Origin: Opitutus terrae PB90-1 | GTDB taxonomy: Bacteria; Verrucomicrobiota; Verrucomicrobiia; Opitutales; Opitutaceae | Length of the DNA: 64,000 nucleotides | Reading direction: 5' to 3' | Assembly (NCBI RefSeq): GCF_000019965.1 | Contig: NC_010571.1 | Span: 4,969,001 to 5,033,000, forward strand | Shown: piece after piece, positions 22,134 through 32,104 of the stretch | How positions within the stretch are numbered: position 1 is the first letter of the stretch | Layout: each line of letters starts with the position of its first letter | Position numbers and translations under genes: made by a program | The notes under the pieces: generated by a model | Seen by the model: the letters and a program-made list of their open reading frames with translations, nothing else | Told to the model about the DNA's origin: nothing | Databases searched by the model: none

Positions 22134-23315
22134 TCAGAACCGGAAGTTCATGCCGGCCCGAATGCCCTGCAGCTTGCTGAGATCGACGCGATTGGTGTAG
22201 GTGGCGCCTTTGTCGTTGCTCGTCACTTCCTGCGTGAAATCGCCGCTGTTCTGGTAAACCGCGCCGAGATAGATGCCCGATGTTTCGGTCATCGTCCACT
22301 GGAGGTTCGCGTCGACGTAGAAGCCCGGGAGGATCTTGCTGTCCTCCTCCTGCGCGAATTCCTCCCAGTCGTCGCCGGTCGCCGGCGTGAAGTTCTGCGT
22401 GACGCTGTACGCCGCGCCCGCGTAAACGATCACCGCGCCCGCGCTGAACGAGGCGCTGAACCGCTCGCCGAACGGCACCAGCAGCGTCGGCCCGCCGCGC
22501 AGGGTCACGTAGGCGCCGCGCGATTGCCAGCGCGTCGTTAGCGCATCGCTCGACGGCGTCACCGTGGTCGTGCGCGCGAGCACTTCGTTGCCCAGCAGCA
22601 CGGAGACGTCCGCCCCGCCTGCGAACTGTGGATAGGCCGTGCCGGTGTCGGGCACCGTCTGGCCGTTCAGCGAGTAATAATCGGTGGTCGTGTTGATGTT
22701 GGCGTTCACCGACGCGCGCTTGATCGCGTTGAATTGGTTAACGCTCATGCCGCCGATGACGCCCCATTGCAGCCGCGTGCGTCCAATCTTGCCGAAATCG
22801 CGCTCCACCGCGACCTCCACGCCGAGTCCGAGCGGCGGCTTCTTCTCCTGAAATCCCGTGTCGGTCAGCGTGGCCGTATACACGTGCATCGCCATCAGCC
22901 CGTCTTCCGTCGCCTGCTCGGGGCTGCGAAACGCCCAGGTGTTGGTAAATCCGTCCGGCGAAATCGGCACGGCATTGCCGGCGGGATCCGCCACCGTGCG
23001 CCCATCGGGCCCGACAAAGCCGTCGTGATAGACGCGCGGCGCGACGCCTTCCTTCGAGCCGATCTGGATGGGAAGAAGATTCGAGCTGGAGACCGAGAAC
23101 CATGCCGGACTGATCGTGCCCTGCCCGCCAAACTGCGACTTCACGCCAGTGATCCCGCGAAAACCGAGGCGCACCGTGTATTTCGGTACGTATTGGATCA
23201 GGTCGTCGTCCAGCGTCGGCTTGTAGTCGCCAAAGTTCTCTTCGTCTTCGTACTGGGCTCGCGCCACCGACACAGCGATCAGCAACACGCACCAGACGCG
23301 GAGGAAAAATTTCAT
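22134..23315 (-). CDS. Outer-membrane beta-barrel protein, function unknown
   Basis: A 393-residue exported protein with a clear signal peptide (MKFFLRVWCVLLIAVSVARA). The mature part is rich in alternating polar and hydrophobic strands and Gly/aromatic residues and ends in a phenylalanine (RAGMNFRF), the usual outer-membrane barrel signature. The first mature residues (QYEDEENFGDYKP) are strongly acidic. I do not recognise a specific family; it may be a porin or an OmpW-like barrel. A hairpin terminator follows, and the upstream 247-base spacer toward the divergent Gre-like gene contains a palindrome and a promoter candidate. Confidence 0.7.
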   Translation of the reverse strand: MKFFLRVWCVLLIAVSVARAQYEDEENFGDYKPTLDDDLIQYVPKYTVRLGFRGITGVKSQFGGQGTISPAWFSVSSSNLLPIQIGSKEGVAPRVYHDGFVGPDGRTVADPAGNAVPISPDGFTNTWAFRSPEQATEDGLMAMHVYTATLTDTGFQEKKPPLGLGVEVAVERDFGKIGRTRLQWGVIGGMSVNQFNAIKRASVNANINTTTDYYSLNGQTVPDTGTAYPQFAGGADVSVLLGNEVLARTTTVTPSSDALTTRWQSRGAYVTLRGGPTLLVPFGERFSASFSAGAVIVYAGAAYSVTQNFTPATGDDWEEFAQEEDSKILPGFYVDANLQWTMTETSGIYLGAVYQNSGDFTQEVTSNDKGATYTNRVDLSKLQGIRAGMNFRF

Positions 23316-23351
23316 AAGGGGCTGAGAGGAGTCAGGCTTTGGACGGACTAT

Positions 23352-23372
23352 TTTTCGAAAGGTTTCCGAAAA
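23352..23372. promoter_or_regulatory. AT-rich imperfect palindrome upstream of the beta-barrel gene
   Basis: TTTTCGAAAGGTTTCCGAAA (21 bases with the final A) reads nearly the same on the opposite strand. It is 37 bases upstream of the beta-barrel start at 23315 and stands out as AT-rich in a GC-rich spacer, so it may be an operator or promoter element. Confidence 0.35.
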
Positions 23373-23496
23373 GATCGTGCCGCGGACGCTCAGTCAACGA
23401 GAGATTCCAGCCGAGACCTGGTCTTGGGCGCGCTCCGGTCTCCCACCAAGCCACGGATGAAACGTCCCTGCCACGTGGCCAGGCTCATGGCTCGCG

Positions 23497-23526
23497 TTGA
23501 CAAACCGCTCGGAACGCAGGTGAGAT
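23497..23526 (+). promoter_or_regulatory. Possible sigma70-like promoter for the Gre-like gene
   Basis: A perfect TTGACA at 23497-23502 is followed after 18 bases by TGAGAT (23521-23526), leaving a short leader of about 30 bases before the GTG at 23563. The -10 is poor; the assignment is tentative. Confidence 0.35.
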
Positions 23527-23562
23527 ACCAATCCGCGCCAGCGGTTGCTTTCGTTCCCCATC

Positions 23563-24042
23563 GTGAAAAAATCAGCTGTTCGCGAAAAGATCCTCTCGCA
23601 GTTGCGGGCTGACCTGCTGCTCCAGACGACCGCCGCCCACACCGCCCGCGACGAGGCGATCAGCGAGGAAAGCCGGCCGGAGAACCAATACGACACGCAC
23701 AGCCAGGAGGCGGCGTATCTCGCCGAGGGGCAGGCCCGGCTCGCCGCGGAGATTGCCGAAAGCATCACGCTCTACGAGTCGCTCAACCTGCCCGACCTGC
23801 CGGCCGCATCGCCTGTCGCCCTCGGCGCGCTGGTCGCGCTCGACGACCGTGGCCGGCAAAGCTGGTTTTTCATCGGACCGCGCGGTGGCGGGCTCGAGCT
23901 GCAAGTCGAAGGCCGCAACGTGCTCGTGCTGACGCCGCAATCCCCGTTGGGCCGCGAATTGATGGGCAAACGCGTGGACGATCTCGTGCGCTTGCCCAAC
24001 CGCGTGAACGGCGCGCCGCAGCGGATCACCCTCGTCGTCTAG
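23563..24042 (+). CDS. GreA/GreB C-terminal-domain protein
   Basis: A 159-residue cytoplasmic protein. The C-terminal half (LGALVALDDRGRQSWFFIGP ... SPLGRELMGKRVDDLVRLP ... RITLVV) follows the GreA/GreB C-terminal fold that docks on RNA polymerase. The N-terminal half is helical (EKILSQLRADLLLQTTAAHT, then EAAYLAEGQARLAAEIAE) but is not the typical Gre coiled coil with its acidic tip, so transcript-cleavage activity cannot be assumed. Similar Gre-like proteins include Rnk and TraR-like secondary-channel factors. I start at the GTG at 23563 (MKKSAVREKI); a TTG six codons earlier is possible. It is divergent from the beta-barrel gene and convergent with the TonB gene. Confidence 0.75.
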   Translation: MKKSAVREKILSQLRADLLLQTTAAHTARDEAISEESRPENQYDTHSQEAAYLAEGQARLAAEIAESITLYESLNLPDLPAASPVALGALVALDDRGRQSWFFIGPRGGGLELQVEGRNVLVLTPQSPLGRELMGKRVDDLVRLPNRVNGAPQRITLVV

Positions 24043-24074
24043 AAAAAAGGCCGGGGCGCAGTGGCTCCGGCCTT
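24043..24074 (-). terminator. Rho-independent terminator of the TonB gene
   Basis: The stem AAGGCCGG/CCGGCCTT (24047-24054 with 24067-24074) is followed on the minus strand by a T run (24048-24043). It lies 25 bases after the TonB stop and immediately after the convergent Gre-like stop, so it may serve both strands, but the U-tract is on the TonB side. Confidence 0.85.
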
Positions 24075-24098
24075 GATCAGCTCAGCTCAACGCAACCG

Positions 24099-24782
24099 TC
24101 ATTCCGAGAGATTGAACACCACCGGCGCGACCATCCGGAACTTTACCGGCCGGCCCAAGCGCTTGCCCGGCTCGAACCGCCATTGCTGAACCGCCCGGAG
24201 CGTGGGTTCTTCGAAGATCGCCGCCGTCGAGCGCACAACCGTGGCGCGAATCACGCGACCGGTCTCGTCGACGAGGAACTCCACGTCCACCTGGCCGTTC
24301 AGTCCGTCCGCCCTCGCGGCCGCCGGATAGATCGGGGCAATCTGCCCGCGGAGCCGCGGCGGATTGTCGAGATATTTCATGTCGACCGGCGCGTTCGTCA
24401 CGTCGCTGTTCGGATCGCCGTTCGGATCGCCGATGTTCACCGGAATCCTGTTCATGTCGCCCACCGGTCCGGGCTTCACGGGCTCATACGGAATGGCCCA
24501 GGGAACCTTCTCGTCGGTCAGCGTCTCCGGCCTCTGCGGCGGACCCACGTCGGCGTCCCCCTTCCGCGCACGCTTGGGCTGGTCGATCGGGTCCGGCAAC
24601 GTCGCATGGTCGACGATTTCGATCAGTTCATCGATGACGGGCGGCTGCGGCATCGCGGGCATTTTCGGTTCCGGATCACTGCCGGGGAGCACCACGGTGG
24701 GAGGCCGACCATTGAATCCGAAGAAAACGAGCGCGTGGAACGCCGTTGCTACGATCACTGGCAGGATGAATCGCGTTTGCAT
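24099..24782 (-). CDS. tonB: TonB-family energy transducer
   Basis: A 227-residue protein with an N-terminal membrane anchor (LPVIVATAFHALVFFGF), a proline-rich periplasmic linker (PEPKMPAMPQPPVIDE, then KPGPVGDM) and a C-terminal TonB domain (PIYPAAARADGLNGQVDVEF, then AVQQWRFEPGKRLGRPV). Such proteins carry proton-motive energy from ExbBD to outer-membrane transporters, although some members serve other envelope roles. No exbB, exbD or TonB-dependent receptor gene lies in the window. The ATG at 24782 has no Shine-Dalgarno sequence. Confidence 0.9.
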   Translation of the reverse strand: MQTRFILPVIVATAFHALVFFGFNGRPPTVVLPGSDPEPKMPAMPQPPVIDELIEIVDHATLPDPIDQPKRARKGDADVGPPQRPETLTDEKVPWAIPYEPVKPGPVGDMNRIPVNIGDPNGDPNSDVTNAPVDMKYLDNPPRLRGQIAPIYPAAARADGLNGQVDVEFLVDETGRVIRATVVRSTAAIFEEPTLRAVQQWRFEPGKRLGRPVKFRMVAPVVFNLSE

Positions 24783-24888
24783 GATAGCTCAGGGGTTAAC
24801 TGATTACCAACGCTGCCTCGATCTGCTGACTATGATCGTCACATCGGCGTTTTTGGCAACGCAAAGTTTTCACGGTCCGCAAGCGTGG

Positions 24889-24907
24889 CACGGGCGTTTC
24901 GCCCGTG
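24889..24907. repeat. GC-rich hairpin CACGGGC/GCCCGTG
   Basis: CACGGGCGTTTCGCCCGTG forms a seven-base-pair stem with a five-base loop in the 262-base divergent spacer between tonB and the next plus-strand gene. A related GCACGGGCGTTCTGCCCGC occurs at about 63373. It looks like a small dispersed palindrome. Nothing else in this spacer is recognisable. Confidence 0.5.
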
Positions 24908-25044
24908 GGCTGCAGGCGGATGAGATGCGTTAGCGGACATGTGCGTCATGCCGAACTCCGCGCCAACCGCGCGCGAAACCGGGTTGATTCCGCGCCGCGC
25001 GACCGCTTTGTGATCGGCATGAATCGTCCGTGCTCGCCGCAACC

Positions 25045-25773
25045 ATGACCCGCCGCTGCCGACACGTCCCCGCATGGCTGCTGCTCGCAGTCGTGGTCGT
25101 AGCGAGCGTCGCGTCCGTAGGCGCGAGCGAATCGCCGGCATCCACCGCGGCCTTCCGAGAGGTGCTCGCGACGTTTCGCACGGAAGGGCCGAGAGGCTGG
25201 TCGTTCACCCAGACCACGGAGGGCGCCGGCCACCGGCGCGTGGAGCGGTTCGATGCCGCTCAGCCGGAATTTCTACGTTGGACATTAGTGCAGGAGGACG
25301 GTCGCACGCCCACGGCCGACGAAACCCGCGACTACCAGGAAAAACTTTCGCGCCGCTCGCGTGGCGGGACCGGCCCGCAGTTCGCCTCGCAGCTCGACGT
25401 GAACACGATGGAGTTCGTCGGCTCCGCGGACGAGCGCGCGACGTACCGCTTGCGCGTGCAGCCCGGCGAAACGGGTGATGCCACCGCGCAGTTCCTCCGG
25501 GCGACGATCGTGTTCCACGAGCCGACCCGCACGATCGAATCGCTCGAGATCGCGTCGGTCGCGCCCTTCTCGCCGACGTTCGGCGTGAAGATCGCCGAGA
25601 TGAAGACGACGCTGCGCTACAGCTTGCCGACGGCGGAGCGACCAAGCCTGCTGCAGCAATCCGTCACGCGGCTGCGGGGACGCGCGTTCTGGCTAAAATC
25701 ACTCGACGCCGATCTGACCGTGGTCTTCAGCGGCTACGAATACCCCTTCCCACGGCCTCGTACTGCGCAGTAG
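25045..25773 (+). CDS. Exported protein of unknown function
   Basis: A 242-residue protein with a signal peptide (MTRRCRHVPAWLLLAVVVVA, cleavage likely after VGASE region). The mature part alternates charged and beta-forming segments (GPRGWSFTQTTEGAG, ATYRLRVQPGETGD, ATIVFHEPTRTIESLEI). The pattern recalls small LolA-like or DUF-type periplasmic half-barrels but I cannot assign a family. An upstream GTG at 25030 is also in frame; I prefer the ATG at 25045 because it leads straight into the signal peptide. It stands alone, with the second CAGCCTGCC repeat downstream. Confidence 0.6.
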   Translation: MTRRCRHVPAWLLLAVVVVASVASVGASESPASTAAFREVLATFRTEGPRGWSFTQTTEGAGHRRVERFDAAQPEFLRWTLVQEDGRTPTADETRDYQEKLSRRSRGGTGPQFASQLDVNTMEFVGSADERATYRLRVQPGETGDATAQFLRATIVFHEPTRTIESLEIASVAPFSPTFGVKIAEMKTTLRYSLPTAERPSLLQQSVTRLRGRAFWLKSLDADLTVVFSGYEYPFPRPRTAQ

Positions 25774-25807
25774 CTCCCGTCGAAAGAGGCACCCGCAGGA
25801 GGTGAAA

Positions 25808-25854
25808 CCCGCCGTCCCGGCGGGTTCAGCCTGCCCGAACGGCCGGCTCCACCA
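25808..25854 (+). repeat. Stem-loop plus CAGCCTGCC repeat (copy 2)
   Basis: CCCGCCGTCCCGGCGGG (25808-25824) forms a GC stem and is directly followed by the 28-base block 25827-25854, which matches 15584-15611 at 26 positions. As in copy 1 it starts about 35 bases after the stop of a plus-strand gene. Confidence 0.75.
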
Positions 25855-25947
25855 AACGTCCGCAATTGGCCGTCAACTCGCGTCAACCCGCCGGAGGCGA
25901 CGGGCTCCCCCTCACCCCCGACATCGGATCCGTAGCGGACGAGGCGT

Positions 25948-28155
<2,208 letters not shown>

Positions 28156-28357
28156 GCGACGAAGAGGTTCCCGGACAGCAACCTGCCTCATGCGTTGCGC
28201 GGCGTCTAGCCGTAATGCGGTTTTCCGCTCTGCGTCGCGCCCTCCGGAAATCTTCCGTAGCGCAGCTCGCCGTGCCGCCCCCCTCGTCCTCTCCCGGGAC
28301 GGACGCACGCCCACCGCAAAGCTTGCTTGCCGCCCGGCGGAGCATTTTCTCGGCTAC

Positions 28358-30451
28358 GTGATCCGCCGCCTGCTCGCCTGTCTCTTTGTCGCCAGCCCGC
28401 TTGTGGCGGCGCCGGCTCCCGACGCCACGTCGATCGTCGCCGGTTTGGCCCAAACCTCCACCGTCACGGGCGAAACCATTCTCACGGGCAACCCGCACGT
28501 GGACTACGGCGATCTGCGGCTCCGCGCCGACGAGATCCGCATTGATCCGCAGACGAAGATCGCAACCGCTCGCGGCCACGCCGTACTCACCCAGGGCCCG
28601 CGCCGGCTGCTCGCCGACGTCATCACCTACCACGCCGCGGACGGCACCTACACCGTCGGCGAACTGCGCGTCGGCGAGTTTCCAATCTACATTTCCGGCT
28701 CCAGTGCCACGGGCAGCCGCGAACAGATCGTGATCAACGACGCGCGCGTCACGGTACCCGAGCCCGGACCGTTCGTGCCCACGCTGCACGCGGCGCGGCT
28801 GCAGTTCACCGCCGACAAGCAGTTGCACGCCGAACGCGCGTCCGCGGGCATCGGCCCGGTGCGGCCGGTCGCGCTGCGCGGTTTCGATCAGGATCTGCGC
28901 AGCCCGATGCTGCCGAACCTCTCGCTCACCGCCGGCTACCGACGCAGCCTCGGCGCGTTCATCGTGGCGGGCCTGCGCGTGCCGATCCTTCCGCAACTCC
29001 AGCTCGGCGGCGACCTCGGACTCTACTCGAGCCGCGGCATCATGGCCGGCCCCTCGGGCAGCTACGAGGGCGGCAACGAGACCGTCGGCTACCGCGGCGA
29101 TTTCCGGTCCGGCTTCATCAGCGACTACGGCACGCGCTACACCGATATCCTCGGCCGGGCGATTCCGCGCAACCGCGGCTTCGCCACCTGGCAGCACCAG
29201 CAGCACATCACCGACCGCCTGGCGCTCACCGGCGAGCTGAACTACTGGCGCGACTCGGAGGTCCTGCGCGATTTCCGGCCCGGCGAATTCTTTCCGGTCC
29301 AGCAGCCGGACACGTTCCTCGAGTCGACCTACGCAGGGGACAACTATTTCGTTTCGCTGTTTGCGCGGTTTCAACCGAACTCGTTCCAGGTGGTACAACA
29401 GCGGCTGCCGGAGCTGCGCTTCGACCTGCTGCCGATCACGCTGCCCGGCGGCTTCGTCGAGCGGTTCAACGCGAGCGTCGCCGTGTTGCGCGAGGATCCG
29501 CTGCCGGCGGCGCCCTACACGCCCGCGCTCAACCGGCGGCTGCGCAGCGATCGGTTCGATGCGTACTACGGACTTTCCCGACCGATCCGACCGACTGACT
29601 GGTTTGCGTTCACGCCCGTCGCCGGCGGCCGGATCACGCACTACGCGAACCTGGACGGCGCGCGCAACGACTACACCCGCACGCTCGGCGAGGTCGGCTT
29701 CGACGCCGAGCTGCGCACCAGCGGCACGTTTGACTACAAAAACCCGCGCTGGAAAATCGACGGGCTGCGCCATCTGCTGACGCCGCGCGTTTCGTATCGC
29801 TACATCCCCGAAGCAGAGAAAGGGGCGCGCTACATTCCTCCGATCGACCGGCGGTCGTTCTCGACCTACCTCCAGCCGCTCGGGCTCGGCGACATTCGCA
29901 ACATCGATGAGCTGCGCGGCACCAGCACGCTGCGCTTCGGCTTGGACAACACCCTGCAGACCCGCGACCCCGACTACGGCTCGCGCGATCTGGTGGTATT
30001 CAACGTGGCCAACGATCTCCGATTCGAACGCGATCCCGATGAGCGCGACGTCTCGGAAATTCACACCGAGCTGGCCGTGATGCCGGCGCGCTGGCTCGAA
30101 CTCGGCGTCTACCAGAGCTTCCGACCACAGGACTTCACGCTGCGCGAATTCAACACCGGCGTGACACTGCGCAGCGGCGACGACTGGGCCGTGCGGTTCT
30201 CCAGCAACTTTCTCCGGCGCGAGCTCGAGGACTATTTTCTCGAAGGCCAGCGCCGGATCAACGAGGTCTTTGAAGGCATCGTCCGGCTGCGCTACGATGC
30301 GCGGCAGGATCGCTTCATCGAGCAGATCTATGGCATCCGCCAGAACATCGCGAACACCTGGAGCGTCGACTACACGATCAGTCTCTACGGCGGCAACCGC
30401 CGCGAAAGCCGGTTCGGGCTGAACATCCGGATCGATGCCATCCGTTTCTGA
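28358..30451 (+). CDS. lptD: LPS-assembly outer-membrane protein LptD
   Basis: Inserts lipopolysaccharide into the outer leaflet of the outer membrane. The 697-residue protein has a signal peptide (MIRRLLACLFVASPLVAAP), an OstA/jellyroll domain (VDYGDLRLRADEIRIDPQTK, ARGHAVLTQGPRRLLAD) and a large beta-barrel ending in aromatic strands (GLNIRIDAIRF). I see no cysteine after the signal peptide, whereas E. coli LptD needs two disulfides. I choose the GTG at 28358 because it begins the signal peptide; the frame is open earlier through the divergent spacer. glgB diverges 202 bases upstream. The presence of lptD and lpxI implies lipid A is made. Confidence 0.85.
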   Translation: MIRRLLACLFVASPLVAAPAPDATSIVAGLAQTSTVTGETILTGNPHVDYGDLRLRADEIRIDPQTKIATARGHAVLTQGPRRLLADVITYHAADGTYTVGELRVGEFPIYISGSSATGSREQIVINDARVTVPEPGPFVPTLHAARLQFTADKQLHAERASAGIGPVRPVALRGFDQDLRSPMLPNLSLTAGYRRSLGAFIVAGLRVPILPQLQLGGDLGLYSSRGIMAGPSGSYEGGNETVGYRGDFRSGFISDYGTRYTDILGRAIPRNRGFATWQHQQHITDRLALTGELNYWRDSEVLRDFRPGEFFPVQQPDTFLESTYAGDNYFVSLFARFQPNSFQVVQQRLPELRFDLLPITLPGGFVERFNASVAVLREDPLPAAPYTPALNRRLRSDRFDAYYGLSRPIRPTDWFAFTPVAGGRITHYANLDGARNDYTRTLGEVGFDAELRTSGTFDYKNPRWKIDGLRHLLTPRVSYRYIPEAEKGARYIPPIDRRSFSTYLQPLGLGDIRNIDELRGTSTLRFGLDNTLQTRDPDYGSRDLVVFNVANDLRFERDPDERDVSEIHTELAVMPARWLELGVYQSFRPQDFTLREFNTGVTLRSGDDWAVRFSSNFLRRELEDYFLEGQRRINEVFEGIVRLRYDARQDRFIEQIYGIRQNIANTWSVDYTISLYGGNRRESRFGLNIRIDAIRF

Positions 30452-30457
30452 CGCCGT

Positions 30458-30580
30458 CATGGATTTTCGAGCTATCCTCGGACAGGTAGGGCGGGCATTC
30501 CGCTGCCCGCCGGGAGTTCGCTTGACGTTCGCGGTGCTCACGGAGTGAGCGCCCTACCTTGATTCACTCGAAAATGCATG
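30458..30580. repeat. Nested inverted repeat including a 74-base GTAGGG element
   Basis: An outer pair CATGGATTTTCGAG (30458-30471) and CTCGAAAATGCATG (30567-30580) encloses an element from GGTAGGGCG (30485) to CGCCCTACC (30558). The inner element is homologous over about 72 bases to the reverse strand of 61617-61690, including GCGGGCATTCCGC and GCTCACGGAG. It lies between lptD and the rsmB-like gene, both on the plus strand. Confidence 0.75.
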
Positions 30581-30633
30581 ACCGCCTCTCGCACGCCGCC
30601 GGGTTTGCATGAGAGTTGCTACGGACGATGGTC

Positions 30634-31989
30634 ATGAGTCTCGCCGGCAGCCAGCAAAACACCCTTCTCGCGATGCTCGCGCGGCTGCGCCCGCATTGGC
30701 GGCACGACCGCACACTCCCCGGCCGCGTGCAGGCGCTGCTCGCCAGCGATCGCCGGTTCGGATCGCGCGACCGGCGGCTGTATCGCGAGCTGATCTACAC
30801 CACGCTGCGCTACCTGCCCTGGATCGAACCCGAACTCGAACGTGATGCCGAACAGGCGGTGCGGCTGATCGCCTGGCTCGCGGCAGACGCACCCGCCACC
30901 GCCCATTTTCGCCACGAGCTCATCGGCGAGTGGCCGCCCTGCCCCGCGCCGCTCGCGGAGAAAGCCGCGATGCTGGCGCAGCGCGTGGGAGCGGCCGACA
31001 CAGCCGCCGGCGCTGGGCGCTTCGCGCCGGAAGCACTCCTGCCCCGCTGGTTCCACGAGCACTGCGCTGACGCTTTTGCGCCGGTGCAGCTCGATCCCCT
31101 GCTGGCGCGCGCGCCGCTCTGGCTGCGACTGCAGACGGACGAGCCGCGCAGCGTGACCGCGGAATTCGAACAACTCGGCTGGACCGCGTGCAGCTCGGCC
31201 GTGCTGCCCGGCGCACTGCAATTACTCGACGAAGTCGATGTCACGCGCACCGACGCGTTTCAAAACGGCTTGATCGAGGTTCAAGACCTCGGTTCGCAAC
31301 TTCTACTCGCGGCCGCCCAGGTCGCGGCGGGTGGCCACTGGCTGGACGCCTGTGCCGGCGCCGGCGGCAAGACCCTGCAACTCGCAGCGCTGCTCGGCCC
31401 CGGTGGCACGGTCGACGCGCACGATGTCCGCCGCGCGGCGCTGGACGAACTCGCGCTTCGCGCGCGGCGCGCCGGGATCCCACTGACCCGCTCGTCCAGC
31501 CGTTCCGATGTCGGGCGCGATATTCCGATCCCCGCGGGCGCACCTGTATCTGACCGTTCGTCCCCGCGGGCTGCGCCGAAGCGCCCCGCCGCAACGGTGC
31601 GCATCCTGTCGACGATCCCGGAGACGCTCTACGATGGCGTGCTCGTTGACGCGCCCTGCAGCGGGTCCGGCACGTGGCGCCGCGCACCGCACCTCAAGTG
31701 GACGACCACGCCCGCGCACATCGACCAGGCCGCCGGCCGGCAGCGCGAGCTGCTCGAGCAGTTCGCCCAGCGCGTGCGGCCGGGCGGCCGGCTGATCTAC
31801 GCCACGTGCTCGCTCAGCCGGCGTGAAAATCAGGACGTGGTGGCGGGATTCCTCGCGAGCCGGCCGGAGTTCGCCGCGGAGCCACCCCCGGCTACCTTCG
31901 GTGCGCCGGTCGACGCGTTCGGGCTCACGCTGCTGCCGGGATTGCACAACACCGACGGCTTTTTTGTGGCCTGTATGCGGCGCAACTGA
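30634..31989 (+). CDS. rsmB: RsmB-like 16S rRNA cytosine-C5 methyltransferase
   Basis: A 451-residue NOL1/NOP2/Sun-family enzyme, probably methylating rRNA (C967-type). The N-terminal 140 residues are helical and NusB-like (SRDRRLYRELIYTTLRYLPW). The SAM domain has LDACAGAGGKTLQLAALLG (motif I) and the two catalytic cysteine motifs VDAPCSGSGTWRRAPH and YATCSLSRRENQDVV. After the first motif there is an atypical low-complexity insert of about 30 residues (SSSRSDVGRDIPIPAGAPV onward). The start may also be the ATG at 30628. No fmt or def gene, which often accompany rsmB, is adjacent. Confidence 0.85.
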   Translation: MSLAGSQQNTLLAMLARLRPHWRHDRTLPGRVQALLASDRRFGSRDRRLYRELIYTTLRYLPWIEPELERDAEQAVRLIAWLAADAPATAHFRHELIGEWPPCPAPLAEKAAMLAQRVGAADTAAGAGRFAPEALLPRWFHEHCADAFAPVQLDPLLARAPLWLRLQTDEPRSVTAEFEQLGWTACSSAVLPGALQLLDEVDVTRTDAFQNGLIEVQDLGSQLLLAAAQVAAGGHWLDACAGAGGKTLQLAALLGPGGTVDAHDVRRAALDELALRARRAGIPLTRSSSRSDVGRDIPIPAGAPVSDRSSPRAAPKRPAATVRILSTIPETLYDGVLVDAPCSGSGTWRRAPHLKWTTTPAHIDQAAGRQRELLEQFAQRVRPGGRLIYATCSLSRRENQDVVAGFLASRPEFAAEPPPATFGAPVDAFGLTLLPGLHNTDGFFVACMRRN

Positions 31990-32104
31990 CCACGAGCGCA
32001 ACCGGGTTTCACGGACCTGTGAAATGCGCCAACCGGGCTGCCGGGCCGCGGTCGCGCACGCCTTTTCCCTTGCCGCCGCGGGCGCGCGTACAAGCATCCG
32101 CGCT

